64,000 nucleotides of DNA from an uncultured Oscillospiraceae bacterium (lineage in GTDB: Bacteria; Bacillota; Clostridia; Oscillospirales; Oscillospiraceae): positions 1 through 64,000 of the forward strand of contig CAKUDE010000004.1 of the NCBI GenBank assembly GCA_934645175.1, written 5' to 3'. The notes under the pieces are model-generated. The model did no database searches. It was not told the DNA's origin and was given only the letters and a program-made list of their open reading frames with translations. The number at the start of each line of letters is the position of its first letter. Position 1 is the first letter of the stretch. This document shows positions 35,521 through 42,722 of the stretch, one piece after another. The translations under genes were made by a program, and so were the position numbers.

Positions 35521-36840
35521 ATGCTTCCGATCGACAATGTTCGAAAAACTCCCGGCGAGACTTCATGGTTCCGCCGTGCACGCTTTGGCCTGTTTCTGCA
35601 CTTCGGGCTGTATTCCTGTGCTGCGCGTCACGAATGGATGATGACCCGTGAAAAGCGTACCGTCGAGGATTATTCGAGATATATGAAGTACTTTGATCCT
35701 GATCTTTGCGATATGCACCAATGGGCGCGCGACGCAAAGGCCGCAGGAATGAAGTATGCCGTGCTGACCACAAAGCACCATGAGGGCTTCTGCCTGTTTG
35801 ACTCAAAATTCACCGACTACACCGTAATGCACACGCCTGCAAAACGAGACCTGGTGCGTGAATTTGTCGATGCCTTCCGCAGCGAAGGCCTTCGAGTGGG
35901 CTTCTACTATTCCCTGCTCGACTGGCATCATCCGGACTTCACCATAGACCCGAACCACCCCCGACGGGACGACCCGGACGTTCCGGAGCAAAACGCACGA
36001 AAAAACATGGAGAATTACCGCCGCTATATGCGCGATCAATTGACCGAACTGCTGACTAACTACGGAAGGATCGACATTCTCTGGCTTGACTTCTCCTACG
36101 CTTGGGATAATCCGCCCGAAAAGCCCTGGCTTCGCGGCAAGGGAGCCGAGGACTGGGGCGCAAAAGAACTCATCGAGCTGGCTCGCCCTCTGCAGCCCGG
36201 TATCCTCATCAACAACCGTTCGGACATTGAGCAGGATCTTTGGACGCCGGAGCAATATCAGGTACAAAGCTGGCTGCGCCACCCCGAGACCGGAGAGCGC
36301 GTCACATGGGAGGCCTGTCAGACCTTCTCCGGCTCCTGGGGCTATTACCGCGACGAAATGAGCTGGAAGTCGCCGCAAATGCTGCTCCAGATGCTTATCC
36401 AGACCGTCTCCTGCGGCGGAAACCTGATTATGAACGTCGGGCCGACCGGACGGGGAGATTTTGACACGCGCGCACAGAATGCGCTCGCCGTTTACGGCAC
36501 ATGGATGAAACACAACTGCCGCTCCATCTATGGCTGCACACAGGCTGATGACAGCTTCCACGCTCCGAACGGCTGCCGCCTGACGCAGAGTGAGGACGGA
36601 AAACGTCTCTACGTCCATCTGTTCCAGTATCCTTTTGCATTTTTGGAGCTGCCCGGCTTTGGCGGCCGTGTGGAATACGCACAGTTTCTGCACGACGGAA
36701 GCCAGCTGCAGTTTACGGAAAACGCGGTCGATCACTTCTCTGAGGGTCAGACCGTACAGGATAAGCTGCTCGTTATCAAGCTTCCGCCGCACCAACCGGA
36801 AATTCTTGTCCCGGTTATTGAGTTATTTCTGAAGGAGTGA
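35521..36840 (+). CDS. GH29 alpha-L-fucosidase, cytoplasmic
   Basis: 439 aa. GH29 catalytic domain: FGLFLHFGLYSCAARHEW, KYAVLTTKHHEGFCLFDS and the nucleophile Asp in DILWLDFSYAWD; NLIMNVGPTGRGDFD closes the barrel. A short C-terminal beta region follows. No signal peptide, so it would act on imported fucosides. AAAGGAG precedes the ATG and the gap to the kinase gene is 12 bp. It shares the operon of a two-component system. No fucose isomerase, kinase or aldolase is in the window. Confidence 0.92.
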   Translation: MLPIDNVRKTPGETSWFRRARFGLFLHFGLYSCAARHEWMMTREKRTVEDYSRYMKYFDPDLCDMHQWARDAKAAGMKYAVLTTKHHEGFCLFDSKFTDYTVMHTPAKRDLVREFVDAFRSEGLRVGFYYSLLDWHHPDFTIDPNHPRRDDPDVPEQNARKNMENYRRYMRDQLTELLTNYGRIDILWLDFSYAWDNPPEKPWLRGKGAEDWGAKELIELARPLQPGILINNRSDIEQDLWTPEQYQVQSWLRHPETGERVTWEACQTFSGSWGYYRDEMSWKSPQMLLQMLIQTVSCGGNLIMNVGPTGRGDFDTRAQNALAVYGTWMKHNCRSIYGCTQADDSFHAPNGCRLTQSEDGKRLYVHLFQYPFAFLELPGFGGRVEYAQFLHDGSQLQFTENAVDHFSEGQTVQDKLLVIKLPPHQPEILVPVIELFLKE

Positions 36841-36845
36841 GCACA

Positions 36846-37148
36846 ATGCAGGACATTGACCGTGAGCTTCGTCCGTTTTTGAATGAAAAGGGACAGCTTA
36901 CCGCCCTGCCTGCAAAGCGGCGCAAGGCGCTGCTTGCGATCTTCTATCTGGCGGAAAAACTGGAGGCCGGGCGGGAATACACCGAATCAGAGATCAATGA
37001 CACGCTCGACGAATGGATGACCTTCCGCGATCACGCGACACTGCGCCGCGAGTTGTTCGAATTGAAGCTTATTGGCCGCACACCGGACGGCAGCCGCTAT
37101 TGGCGGACAGACGTGTCGATCTCCCCGGATAAAAGCATGGGTCTATAG
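36846..37148 (+). CDS. DUF2087 domain protein
   Basis: 100 aa. The segment LTALPAKRRKALLAIFYLAEKLEAGREYTESEINDTLDEW followed by DHATLRRELFELKLIGRTPDG-RYWR is the DUF2087 domain, a small winged-helix-like module often attached to regulators. ATG 36846 is chosen with AAGGAG 9 bases upstream; GTG 36837 would touch the ribosome site. Last gene of the operon; could be a DNA- or protein-binding adaptor. Confidence 0.85.
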   Translation: MQDIDRELRPFLNEKGQLTALPAKRRKALLAIFYLAEKLEAGREYTESEINDTLDEWMTFRDHATLRRELFELKLIGRTPDGSRYWRTDVSISPDKSMGL

Positions 37149-37157
37149 ATAAAATCG

Positions 37158-37203
37158 AAAAATCTCCCGCGGCAGCGCTGCATTTGCTGTCGCGGGAGAT
37201 TTA
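37158..37203. terminator. Bidirectional terminator between convergent transcription units
   Basis: AATCTCCCGCG and CGCGGGAGATT (37161-37202) with an inner GCAGC/GCTGT pairing; A-rich before and T-rich after. Confidence 0.88.
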
Positions 37204-37204
37204 T

Positions 37205-38578
37205 TCATATTCTGCGAATGCCTTGAAGCGCTTCCGCGAGCTTCTGCGGATAGCCCTCGCGATACAGCACGCACTTGGCGCGGTCGCACCCGCGCAGACC
37301 GCCGTCAGTCAGGATAGCCAGCGCACGGCAACCTCCGCAGCACTCGTGCAGATTCGCACAGTCGCGGCATTCGGCATTGACCGCCGTCAGGTCACGCACC
37401 GTAGCGCAAACCTCATCCATATAGGCGCCGCCCTGCAAAAGCGGCTTCAGTCCGTCGGTCTTCACATTGCCGAACGTTCTTCCGTGCTCGACAAACCAGC
37501 CGGACATTTGCAGGCAGGGATAGACGTTGCCGTCTGCGCTGACCGCAACCATGCCGCGATTACCCCGGCAAAGCGGGAACGTTTCTCGGAAGCTCTCCCC
37601 TGCCTGAGTCCCTGTGGAGAGTGCGTAGGCCTGCGACGCAGGATACAAGGTGAAGAATTGCCAGAAGTCCACACTCATCCGGTGCGGCTTACGCAGATAC
37701 ACCTGCGCAGCTTTCATACAGGCATCATAATACTCCGTAAGCCCGAAGGTCATTCCCTTGGCATTCTGCTCCCAACGCGGGGCTTCCGTGGTGCGGATCA
37801 CGCGCGTTTGTCTGACGCCGAGCGCATCCATGCGCTCCAGCGTCTCGTCAATACAGTCCAGATTGGCGCGATTGAAATTCATCTGCACCTTGACGGCAAA
37901 GCCGTTATCGATGCACAGGCGAATCGCACGAATCGCATCCTGCTCGGCACCCTTTCTTCCGCGCATGGTATCATGGAAGCCGATGCCGTCAAAGGATATC
38001 TTCATCAGAGGGTCGCAGCCGATGTCCTTCATCTCGTCGAGAATCTGCTGCGTCAGGAAAAAGCCGTTGGTATTCAGCTCAAAGATATACATCCCGCGCG
38101 CATAGATACCACGAACGATATCCATAAAGCGGCGGTGCGCCATCGGCTCTCCGCCCGTGATTGTAAAGCCGTTGATCCCGCATTGCTGTGCTTCATCCAT
38201 CAATCGTTCGGCTTCGTCCCACGAAAACTCGCTTTGCAGCGGCGCATTATCGGCTGCATTAAAGCAGTGGATGCAGTTGTAATTGCATTTACCGGTGATC
38301 ATCCAGTTCATCGAAGGCATATAGCGGTTATTACATACCATCGGGCGCTGCCAGTCGGTCAGCCGCTCTCCGGAAGCGGCCGAAACGATCAGTTCCCGCT
38401 CCAGGAGGCTATCCAACAACGGACTTTCCGAAAGCTCCTGCTGCCCGTCACACCGCGTGAGCAGTTCAAATTCGTCTTTCTTCAGGCCGCGCGCCGTGCG
38501 TTCATGCCTGTAATAAAACGCATACGGCACCTTTTCCCATGAACGCAGGGCAATTTCCGGGGCAAGGATGTATTTCAT
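37205..38578 (-). CDS. Radical SAM/SPASM protein with N-terminal peptide-recognition-like region
   Basis: 457 aa. Residues about 1-70 resemble a small PqqD-like winged-helix module (EIALRSWEKVPYAFYY through SLLERELIVSA). The radical SAM core begins with CNYNCIHC (Cx3Cx2C binding the 4Fe-4S/SAM site) and GFTITGGEPMAH. The SPASM region has cysteines in FPLCRGNRGMVAVSADGNVYPCL and NAECRDCANLHECCGGCRALA, plus CDRAKC, for auxiliary clusters. Such enzymes modify peptides or mature sulfatases. No precursor peptide, sulfatase or partner gene adjoins. It has its own promoter at 38632-38660. Confidence 0.9.
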   Translation of the reverse strand: MKYILAPEIALRSWEKVPYAFYYRHERTARGLKKDEFELLTRCDGQQELSESPLLDSLLERELIVSAASGERLTDWQRPMVCNNRYMPSMNWMITGKCNYNCIHCFNAADNAPLQSEFSWDEAERLMDEAQQCGINGFTITGGEPMAHRRFMDIVRGIYARGMYIFELNTNGFFLTQQILDEMKDIGCDPLMKISFDGIGFHDTMRGRKGAEQDAIRAIRLCIDNGFAVKVQMNFNRANLDCIDETLERMDALGVRQTRVIRTTEAPRWEQNAKGMTFGLTEYYDACMKAAQVYLRKPHRMSVDFWQFFTLYPASQAYALSTGTQAGESFRETFPLCRGNRGMVAVSADGNVYPCLQMSGWFVEHGRTFGNVKTDGLKPLLQGGAYMDEVCATVRDLTAVNAECRDCANLHECCGGCRALAILTDGGLRGCDRAKCVLYREGYPQKLAEALQGIRRI

Positions 38579-38631
38579 AATATGGACTCCGTTTCTGTCT
38601 GATTTTTTTCACAACAAGCAAAGCCACTTAC

Positions 38632-38660
38632 AGTATAACGGATTTTCACCGCCGCGTCAA
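38632..38660 (-). promoter_or_regulatory. Strong sigma-A promoter of the radical SAM gene
   Basis: On the minus strand TTGACG, 17-bp spacer, TATACT, about 54 bp before the start. Nothing else is recognised in the remaining 38661-38919 gap. Confidence 0.8.
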
Positions 38661-38919
38661 CCGCCGAAACGCAGGAATCGTCCGCCGAAGGCTGTTTTCC
38701 CGGTAAATAAGGCAATCGAGAATCACAAGGTTCTTTCGTTCAATCTGCGAGTCGTTTATGCAGTTTCAACGCCAGAACTTTTAGCAATTACGGGAGCCGT
38801 CGGGCACTGTGAAGGGAGAAGAACACTGAACAAAGCCTTAAGCGAGGTAATCCGCATTATCGCATTAAGTTGCACCAGACTCGTCCTTGGGCTCGGTCAG
38901 GATGATTTTTCGCAGCTTG

Positions 38920-39582
38920 TTATAACTTCAAAACAAAATGATTTTTGTGGAAATCAATCAGTCCCTCGTTGTGCATCTTTCCCAGCTCTAACGAAAGTCC
39001 GCTGCGCTCAACGCCGAGATAATCCGCAAGCTGCTGTCTTGAAAACGGAATGTCAAATTCGCAGGTTCCGCGCCGCTGTGCTTCTGCTGAAAGGTAAGAC
39101 ATAAGCTTTGAACGCGTGGTGCGTTGCCCCATATGAGTGAGTTTTTCATTGAACCGCAGATTTTTCTCCGCAAGCTCGCCGAGGAGGTTTCGGATCACTC
39201 GACTGTGGTGTGAGCAGGCAGACGGGCACACGTTCAGGATACGCTTTACATTCAGAAACATTATGGCGACGGGTGTTTCCGCTATAACGCTCACATTCAG
39301 CCTGGAGCCGGGAGCGCAGGCATAGGCAGCGGCAAAGGTTTGCCCCGGCCCCGCTTTGGAAAGGATATTGCGGTTTCCCCAAATATCCTCCTGTATAATC
39401 AGGACACTTCCCGACAGCACAAGACCGATTGAGTCCACCGTTTCGCCGGTACGCAGCACAAAGGCTTCCTTCGGGAAGTCCTTTTTTTCTGCTTTGAGAC
39501 AGGAGAGCATCGCACTCAACTCTCCTTCAGTGATGCCGTAGAAAAGCGGGGCAGAACAGATCACGGATAAAAAATCTTTCAT
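38920..39582 (-). CDS. Crp/Fnr-family transcription regulator, HcpR-like
   Basis: 220 aa. The cyclic-nucleotide-binding fold (about 10-125) includes SIGLVLSGSVLIIQEDIWGNRNIL and GPGQTFAAAYA. A dimerisation helix follows, then an HTH (IPFSRQQLADYLGVERSGLSLELGKMHNEGLI). The clustered N-terminal cysteines of oxygen-sensing FNR are absent. It is divergent from the ferredoxin-hcp operon, as HcpR-type regulators are in anaerobes, where they respond to nitric oxide or nitrite stress. The sensory ligand is not proven by sequence. Confidence 0.88.
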   Translation of the reverse strand: MKDFLSVICSAPLFYGITEGELSAMLSCLKAEKKDFPKEAFVLRTGETVDSIGLVLSGSVLIIQEDIWGNRNILSKAGPGQTFAAAYACAPGSRLNVSVIAETPVAIMFLNVKRILNVCPSACSHHSRVIRNLLGELAEKNLRFNEKLTHMGQRTTRSKLMSYLSAEAQRRGTCEFDIPFSRQQLADYLGVERSGLSLELGKMHNEGLIDFHKNHFVLKL

Positions 39583-39595
39583 AAAACCCTCTTTT

Positions 39596-39609
39596 GTTGA
39601 AAAATCAAC
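39596..39609. promoter_or_regulatory. Perfect 14-bp palindrome, predicted Crp/Fnr-family operator for ferredoxin-hcp
   Basis: GTTGA-AAAA-TCAAC has the 5-4-5 geometry of Crp/Fnr-family sites. It lies 13 bp from the regulator start and centred 29.5 bp before the first base of the TATAAT at 39632. If transcription starts about 7 nt after that hexamer the centre is at -41.5, the class II activator position. It may also serve autoregulation. Confidence 0.7.
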
Positions 39610-39626
39610 CGACTTATTGATTTTAT

Positions 39627-39637
39627 TATAATATAAT
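39627..39637 (+). promoter_or_regulatory. -10 region of the ferredoxin-hcp operon
   Basis: Two overlapping TATAAT hexamers (39627-39632 and 39632-39637). No -35 box is found at 16-18 bp for either, as expected for an activator-dependent promoter. Confidence 0.7.
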
Positions 39638-39665
39638 CCGGGCAGAAAAGCAAGGAGGCGTTGTT

Positions 39666-40376
39666 ATGAAAAGAAGAATCATTGAGATCAATCAGGAGAA
39701 ATGCAACGGGTGCGGCTCCTGTGCCGCAGCTTGCCACGAGGGTGCTATCTCCATGGTGGACGGCAAGGCAAAGCTGATGCGGGACGACTACTGCGATGGT
39801 TTGGGCGACTGCCTGCCCGCTTGCCCCACCGGGGCTATCGCCTTTGTGGAGCGCGAAGCTGCCGCCTATGACGAACAGGCGGTGCTCGCCAACAAGCAGA
39901 AGAAAATGCGGCAGGAGGGAATGCGCCTGCCCGGTGGCTGCCCCGGAATACAGACGAAAATGATCCGGCGCACGGAGCCGTCAGGCGTTGAGGCCACTCC
40001 CGTTGCAGCGCAAAGCCGTCTTTCCCAGTGGCCGGTACAGATCAGGCTGGTGCCTGTAAACGCCCCTTACTTTGACGGCGCAAAGCTGCTCATTGCCGCC
40101 GACTGCACGGCTTATGCCTATGCTGCCTTCCATGAGCGCTTTATCAAGGGCCACATCACGCTCGTTGGTTGCCCGAAGCTCGACAGCGTGGATTATTCCG
40201 AGAAGCTCACCGAGATCATCCGCAATAATGACATCAGGAGCGTGACTGTCGTGCGCATGGAGGTTCCCTGCTGCGGCGGATTGGAGCACGCAACAAAAGC
40301 CGCGTTGCAGAACAGCGGAAAATTCATTCCGTGGCAGGTTGTCACCATTTCCACGGACGGAAATATATTTGACTGA
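39666..40376 (+). CDS. 4Fe-4S ferredoxin-domain protein of the hcp operon
   Basis: 236 aa. N-terminal dicluster ferredoxin: CNGCGSCAAACHEGA (C13, C16, C19, C23) and YCDGLGDCLPACPTGAI, the latter with unusual Cx5Cx3CP spacing. About 150 further residues include LPGGCPG and a late EVPCCGGLEHATKAAL. This arrangement is known next to hybrid cluster proteins and probably supplies electrons to Hcp. AAGGAGG precedes the ATG and hcp follows after 20 bp. Confidence 0.9.
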   Translation: MKRRIIEINQEKCNGCGSCAAACHEGAISMVDGKAKLMRDDYCDGLGDCLPACPTGAIAFVEREAAAYDEQAVLANKQKKMRQEGMRLPGGCPGIQTKMIRRTEPSGVEATPVAAQSRLSQWPVQIRLVPVNAPYFDGAKLLIAADCTAYAYAAFHERFIKGHITLVGCPKLDSVDYSEKLTEIIRNNDIRSVTVVRMEVPCCGGLEHATKAALQNSGKFIPWQVVTISTDGNIFD

Positions 40377-40396
40377 ACGAAAGAGAGGATTTCAAG

Positions 40397-41992
40397 ATGG
40401 AACGAAAAATGTTTTGTTTTCAGTGTGAGCAGACGGCGGGCTGCACCGGCTGCACGGGAAATGCAGGCGTCTGCGGCAAAACCGCCGATGTCGCGAAGCT
40501 TCAGGACAAGCTGACCGGCGCTCTGGTTGGGCTGTCCCGTGCGGCAGAGTATGCCCCGGGCGTAAACGAAAGCACATGGCATCTGATGATTGAAGGTCTG
40601 TTTACCACCGTCACCAATGTGAACTTCAATGAAAAGACGCTTCGCGAACTGATCGATCGTGTGCACGGGGAAAAGGCGCGTCTTGTTGCCGATTGCTCCG
40701 TCCGTGCCTCCGTGTGCGGAAACACGGATGATTACGATATGGAAAATGTCTGGAACGCGCAGGAGGATATCCGCAGTCTCAAATCCCTCATTCTTTTCGG
40801 TGTACGCGGTATGGCGGCTTATACGCATCACGCCATGGTGCTGGGCTATACCGACGAGAAAGTAAACCGCTTCTTTGCCAAGGCGCTCTTTGCCATTGGC
40901 GAGGCTTGGGGCATGGATGAGCTGCTGCCTATCGTGATGGAGGTCGGTGAGAAAAACCTCAAGTGCATGGCGCTTCTGGACAAGGCCAATACCGAAAGCT
41001 ACGGAACGCCCACACCTGTTACCGTGCCGCTGACTGTGGAAAAGGGACCGTTCATCATTATCTCCGGCCATGACCTGCACGACCTGAAGCTGCTGCTGGA
41101 GCAAACCGAGGGCAAAGGCATCAACATCTACACCCACGGCGAAATGCTTCCCGCGCACGGCTATCCCGAGCTGAAAAAGTATTCCCATCTTAAGGGCAAT
41201 TTCGGCACGGCATGGCAGAACCAGCAGAAAGAATTTGCGGAGCTTCCCGCGCCGGTGCTGTTCACCACCAACTGCCTGATGCCGCCGAAAGCAGGCTATG
41301 CCGACCGCGTGTTCACCACGGCAGTGGTGTCTTACCCCGAAATGACGCACATCGGGAAGGACAAGGACTTCACCCCGGTCATCGAAAAGGCTTTGGAGCT
41401 GGGCGGTTACGCCGAGGACAAGTCTTTCACCGGCATGAACGGCGGCAGCACGGTGATGACCGGCTTTGCCCGCGGCACGGTACTTGGCGTGGCGGATCAG
41501 GTCATCGAAGCTGTCAAGTCCGGTGCGATCCGGCACTTCTTCCTGGTTGCCGGTTGCGACGGTGCACGCCCCGGCCGCAATTACTACACGGAGTTTGTCA
41601 AGCAGACGCCTGCCGATACCGTCGTGCTGACCCTCGCCTGCGGCAAATACCGCTTTAATGACCTTGACCTCGGCACCATCGGCGGTCTGCCCCGTCTGAT
41701 GGATATCGGACAGTGCAACGATGCTTACAGCGCCATCCAGATTGCCGTTGCTCTTGCTGATGCTTTCGGCTGCGGTGTGAACGATCTGCCGCTGTCTATG
41801 GTGCTCTCCTGGTACGAGCAGAAGGCTGTGTGCATTCTGCTAACGCTGCTGTACTTGGGGATCAGGAATATTCGCCTCGGTCCCACGCTGCCGGCGTTTA
41901 TCTCTCCCAATGTGCTGAATTATCTCGTAGAGAACTTCGGAATTGCTCCCATCACGACGCCGGAAAATGATTTGAAGCAGCTCCTCAAATAA
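40397..41992 (+). CDS. hcp: Hybrid cluster protein / hydroxylamine reductase
   Basis: 531 aa. The N-terminal cysteines C7, C10, C19 and C26 (MFCFQCEQTAGCTGCTGN...VCGKT) bind a cubane cluster; the later CDGARPGRNYYTEF and LACGKYRFN blocks and the glutamate in GEMLPAHGYPEL contribute to the hybrid Fe-S-O cluster. Hcp reduces NO or hydroxylamine in anaerobes and protects against nitrosative stress. It is the second gene of the operon controlled from the palindrome at 39596. An extra Cys16 sits inside the N-terminal motif. Confidence 0.97.
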   Translation: MERKMFCFQCEQTAGCTGCTGNAGVCGKTADVAKLQDKLTGALVGLSRAAEYAPGVNESTWHLMIEGLFTTVTNVNFNEKTLRELIDRVHGEKARLVADCSVRASVCGNTDDYDMENVWNAQEDIRSLKSLILFGVRGMAAYTHHAMVLGYTDEKVNRFFAKALFAIGEAWGMDELLPIVMEVGEKNLKCMALLDKANTESYGTPTPVTVPLTVEKGPFIIISGHDLHDLKLLLEQTEGKGINIYTHGEMLPAHGYPELKKYSHLKGNFGTAWQNQQKEFAELPAPVLFTTNCLMPPKAGYADRVFTTAVVSYPEMTHIGKDKDFTPVIEKALELGGYAEDKSFTGMNGGSTVMTGFARGTVLGVADQVIEAVKSGAIRHFFLVAGCDGARPGRNYYTEFVKQTPADTVVLTLACGKYRFNDLDLGTIGGLPRLMDIGQCNDAYSAIQIAVALADAFGCGVNDLPLSMVLSWYEQKAVCILLTLLYLGIRNIRLGPTLPAFISPNVLNYLVENFGIAPITTPENDLKQLLK

Positions 41993-42018
41993 CGACGTAT
42001 CACAGGACAAATAATGGC

Positions 42019-42057
42019 AGCCACACCTCACTGCCATCGTGGTAGTGAGGTGTGGCT
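42019..42057. terminator. Hairpin after hcp
   Basis: AGCCACACCTCACT and AGTGAGGTGTGGCT form a perfect 14-bp stem 27 bp after the stop. No T-run follows, so it may be a terminator aided by other factors or an mRNA end-stabiliser. Confidence 0.6.
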
Positions 42058-42221
42058 ATTGGGCATAGTACCGCGTACGGAAAGTTTGTTTTCGGGTTAA
42101 CCTGTATCGGTAATGCACCAGTATCCAGGAATGTCAATCTTTTCCCCATACCATGGGATACCGGCGCGCAGAAGCCTCGTTAAGCTGAGCCTTGACGGTT
42201 GTCGTAAAAAGCACCGAATAG

Positions 42222-42250
42222 TTGAAAATTGCTTGACAATTTTCCATAAT
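42222..42250 (+). promoter_or_regulatory. Promoter of a short untranslated or very small transcription unit
   Basis: TTGAAA, 17-bp spacer, CATAAT (each 5 of 6). The only thing before the terminator at 42393-42441 is about 140 nt with no ORF that has a ribosome site. This lies in the 730-bp gap between hcp and the helicase gene. Confidence 0.5.
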
Positions 42251-42256
42251 GTATGA

Positions 42257-42441
42257 AGCGAATATAGGATTTGGCCGTGAATTTTTATAATGAGCGGTCT
42301 AAGAAGCCTGTGATTGCCAGCCTGAGAGCAACAAAAACAGAGCAGGAATCAGCGTCAATTTCGGCACCGATTCAAATACCCATAAAGCAAGCAAAGAGCC
42401 TCTGTCGATGCCCGGTTGGGCGCGGGCAGAGGCTCTTTTTT
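42257..42441 (+). ncRNA. Candidate small RNA (promoter-to-terminator unit)
   Basis: Predicted from the promoter at 42222-42250 and the terminator at 42393-42441. An open frame from TTG 42271 crosses it but has no ribosome site and runs through the terminator stem, so a noncoding or remnant transcript is more likely. The family is not recognised. Confidence 0.3.
42393..42441 (+). terminator. Strong rho-independent terminator
   Basis: AAAGAGCCTCTG and CAGAGGCTCTTT with an inner GCCCG/CGGGC pairing, followed by TTTT. No gene with a clear start precedes it. Confidence 0.88.
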
Positions 42442-42603
42442 ACATCCGATTACGGTTCAATGATCATGCGAAAATCAATCCTGTCGGCGCACCGGTCTGT
42501 TGACCCTCCCCCACCGGGATGAGGATATGTGTCAATCTGTTTTCCAATCGTATTATTTTATTCCACGCCGCAGCATGTCCGTTTTATGGTACATCTCGTA
42601 TGG

Positions 42604-42609
42604 TATAGT
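42604..42609 (+). promoter_or_regulatory. Possible -10 box of the helicase gene
   Basis: TATAGT with a TG one base before it; the region 17 bp upstream is a poor -35. A perfect 12-bp palindrome GTAACGCGTTAC (42688-42699) lies in the leader, 23 bp before the helicase start, and could be an operator. Confidence 0.4.
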
Positions 42610-42722
42610 ATATCGGAAACGGCAACGCCGGGCCGATGACCGCCACACGGGATTGTAGCTGTCCGCCGGAATGAAAGAAGAAAAATGGTAACGCGTTACG
42701 ATGTGCTCTGAGGAGGCGTACT

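Noticed and set aside
38568..39104. 178-codon plus-strand ORF between radical SAM and Crp/Fnr genes, considered as a precursor or partner
   Set aside because: Overlaps the start of the radical SAM gene and the end of the regulator in antisense and lacks a ribosome site; no precursor-like peptide was found on the minus strand either.
40193..41536. 447-codon open frame antisense to hcp
   Set aside because: Forward hcp is unmistakable and the antisense frame has no coding signature.
42134..42247. 37-codon minus-strand ORF (MENCQAIFNYSVLF...)
   Set aside because: Looks somewhat protein-like but has no ribosome site and its start lies in the -10 box of a plus-strand promoter; left as undecided.
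42271..42522. 83-codon plus-strand ORF from TTG
   Set aside because: No ribosome site and it reads through a strong terminator stem.
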